From Nephromyces sp. MM_2019 (taxonomy: Eukaryota; Apicomplexa; Aconoidasida; Nephromycida): a stretch of DNA of 64,000 nt. Shown piece after piece: positions 62,348 through 64,000 of this stretch (the stretch's first letter is position 1; each line of letters starts with the position of its first letter). Both the position numbers and the translations under genes were made by a program. The DNA lies in NCBI GenBank assembly GCA_015657535.1, contig JADHZB010000690.1, forward strand, positions 67,823 through 131,822, read 5' to 3'. The notes beneath the pieces are model-generated. The model was not told the origin of the DNA and made no database searches. It saw only the letters and a program-made list of their open reading frames with translations.

Positions 62348-63060
62348 TCGCTCTTCCAGAAAATTCGCCGAGCACCAGCAAAAAGTTCGAGTTATCTGCT
62401 CCAACTTCGGCTTCTTCCTTAGAAGCCAGTAAGCATACGGAGCATCAACCAAAAAAATGGATGAATGCCCCTTGCAACGCGTTCAGCAGTCTCCAGCGCA
62501 ATGGAGAACACGTAAGAGATATTGAGCCAGATGGGGCAGAGAGGCACACGAACAAGGAAAGGTATGCCCCTGCTTCAAGCGATTTTTCAAGCATTATGAA
62601 GGAGCAACAAGATGAGATGCAACCAAGAGAGAGTAGAAAAACTTCTGTGCTGCCCGCTGGTAACCATGAGAAATTCCAGAGGTACTCTAGCACAAAACAG
62701 GTAATGGGTGCCACGGCGCATACTGTTGATTATAACACATGGAACTCGAGGGACCCAAAGAACTTGATTTACAAATCAAGCCTAAAGAAGGATGAAAGGA
62801 ACTCATCGGGCTTCCCTGCTACTCATACGTGGGGAACTAAGTTCAGCGTGAAGATAAATCCTACGGTGAATACTCGGGGTGGAAGGGGTTGCATGCGCAC
62901 TGATTATGTTCGAAAGGAGCATAATTATACACTCTCAGATATTATTGAAGAGCAAAGGGAGGAGCAAGAGCTTAGAGAAGCTCTATATCTGATCAATCTG
63001 TGTGAAGCAAGGGAGGCAACTCAGTCATCTTCAAAAGGCAAGCAGGGTCGGAGAAGGTAA
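62348..63060 (+). CDS. probable C-terminal exon of the IBTK-like gene
   Basis: Open frame of 236 residues plus TAA, starting after a good acceptor (tttctatag) in phase 1. It is low complexity and rich in Ser, Lys and Asn, with WMNAPCN near the start and TWGTKFSVKI later. Close to the end, YTLSDIIEEQREEQELREA matches the short acidic helical motif near the C-terminus of animal IBTK (there a Phe/Leu-x-x-Ile-x-Glu-Glu pattern followed by Gln/Glu). This is the reason for assigning it to the upstream gene. The stop overlaps a strong donor-like sequence, AGAAG|GTAAGG at 63052-63063, so a further 3' exon is possible. The first in-frame ATG is 62461 if it is a gene of its own. Confidence 0.6.
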
Positions 63061-64000
63061 GGCTGGCGCAGCTACTCATCGCCATCATTATTTCTACCAA
63101 ACTCTTTGGATATTTTCAGCATAATAATGGATAAGCGACGTACCGCAGTTGTGCTGACATAGGTTAGTGCAATACGTAGTTTCAAGTGTACTATAAAAGC
63201 TCTCAATAGGTTGAATAAAGCAGAGTAGCTTTAGCGCCAATTTCTTTGGCAAACAACAGAAAGTTTGGTATGAAATCATATCGATATTCATTAGGAAAAA
63301 ACAATTGAATTTACCTGCCTATCTAGCCATCGAAGCCCGGTGTATGCAGCAGGCTAGGGCAGTAGCAAGGATCTTACCGTCGTCAGGGATCGCTGGGAGC
63401 TATTCCCGTAGTCATGTGAGAGAGGATGCCTACGCACATTTTCGTAAATTCAATCTTACGCAGACGCTTGTAGCTTCTGTGAGATCTCACTTATATGGTG
63501 TATATCATCCAAGGGCAGCATAAGGGAAGAAACGAGGAATATTTCTATTAACCAGAAACCTTAAATTGGCAGCTAACACAGTATACTATGATCCATCTAG
63601 CTGAGCGATTCATGTTATCACGTGTCTTAAAGGGTGATATAATAATCGAAAACCACGCTGCGAGAAGTGGCATTGAATCTCTTTCAAATCTTTTTAGTTA
63701 CACTATACATAGAAGACCAAAAATTTCAAGTAGATATCAAAAACTTCTTTCTAGCTATGGGATTTTATAAGTTAAGACTCTAATTTGTATGATTAAAAAT
63801 GATCTGTACTATTTTTGCAGTGATCCGCGATAGTTCTCAATACATATCGTTTTCCCTACTCATTTCGTTAAACTAGCTGGACCAGGGCTAGTTTAAACTA
63901 GGGTTGACCGGCTAGCACAATATGCGTGTGCAAAAACGCTAGTGATTTATAGCTTCTAGGCGCTTCATTTTATACATTGTGTTCTGGTAAGTAATCCTCC
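63061..64000. other. terminal stretch, no gene recognised
   Basis: Contains ORFs 63305-63523 and 63588-63770 (plus) and 63094-63291 (minus), none with a recognised domain. Part is probably the 3' UTR of the IBTK-like gene. Confidence 0.35.

Overview
The window looks like nuclear DNA of an apicomplexan or a very close relative. The strongest sign is a gene whose product carries two AP2 DNA-binding domains and a C-terminal ACDC-type domain, a combination known only from ApiAP2 factors. The DNA is AT-rich, and its genes are cut into many small exons with GT-AG introns (about 60 to 1500 bases). Introns and spacers are full of CA/TG microsatellites. No bacterial features, tRNA, rRNA or CRISPR arrays were seen. 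The species cannot be named from the sequence.

Left part (1-22 kb). The 3' portion of the ribosome-biogenesis GTPase LSG1 lies on the plus strand (1-3700; its 5' part is outside the window). Convergent to it on the minus strand is a long SUMO E3 ligase gene (about 22.1 to 7.5 kb), rebuilt here from 16 phase-consistent exons in the order SAP, PHD finger, PINIT, SP-RING, SUMO-interacting motif. This is the plant SIZ1 / yeast Siz layout. Its stop codon is followed in the same frame by 115 further open codons. A hairpin-rich patch near 4.5 kb lies between the two genes.

Middle (22-41.7 kb). This is an AT-rich, gene-poor block where ORFs alone show almost nothing. Splice-aware reading recovers one clear gene: nine mini-exons (29332-30929, plus strand) ending in a telobox-type Myb domain, the fold of telomere-repeat binding proteins. 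Other exon-like chains and possible decayed coding pieces here are weak and are labelled so.

Right part (41.7-64 kb, plus strand). An unrecognised four-exon gene end (41738-42986), the ApiAP2 factor (44109-45887), a spacer with exon-like patches (48.2-49.4 kb), then a very long gene (50726 to about 63060). That gene resembles IBTK: an ankyrin-like segment, RCC1 repeats and a BACK-like helical region, but no recognisable BTB domain. Its product is about 1760 residues plus a C-terminal exon.

Functionally the recognised genes cover nuclear regulation (SUMO ligase, ApiAP2, telobox Myb), ribosome maturation (LSG1) and possibly ubiquitin-ligase adaptor work (IBTK-like). Nothing suggests they are co-regulated as a unit. 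All gene models come from manual splice-site reading; exon phases were checked by hand, and no homology search was run.
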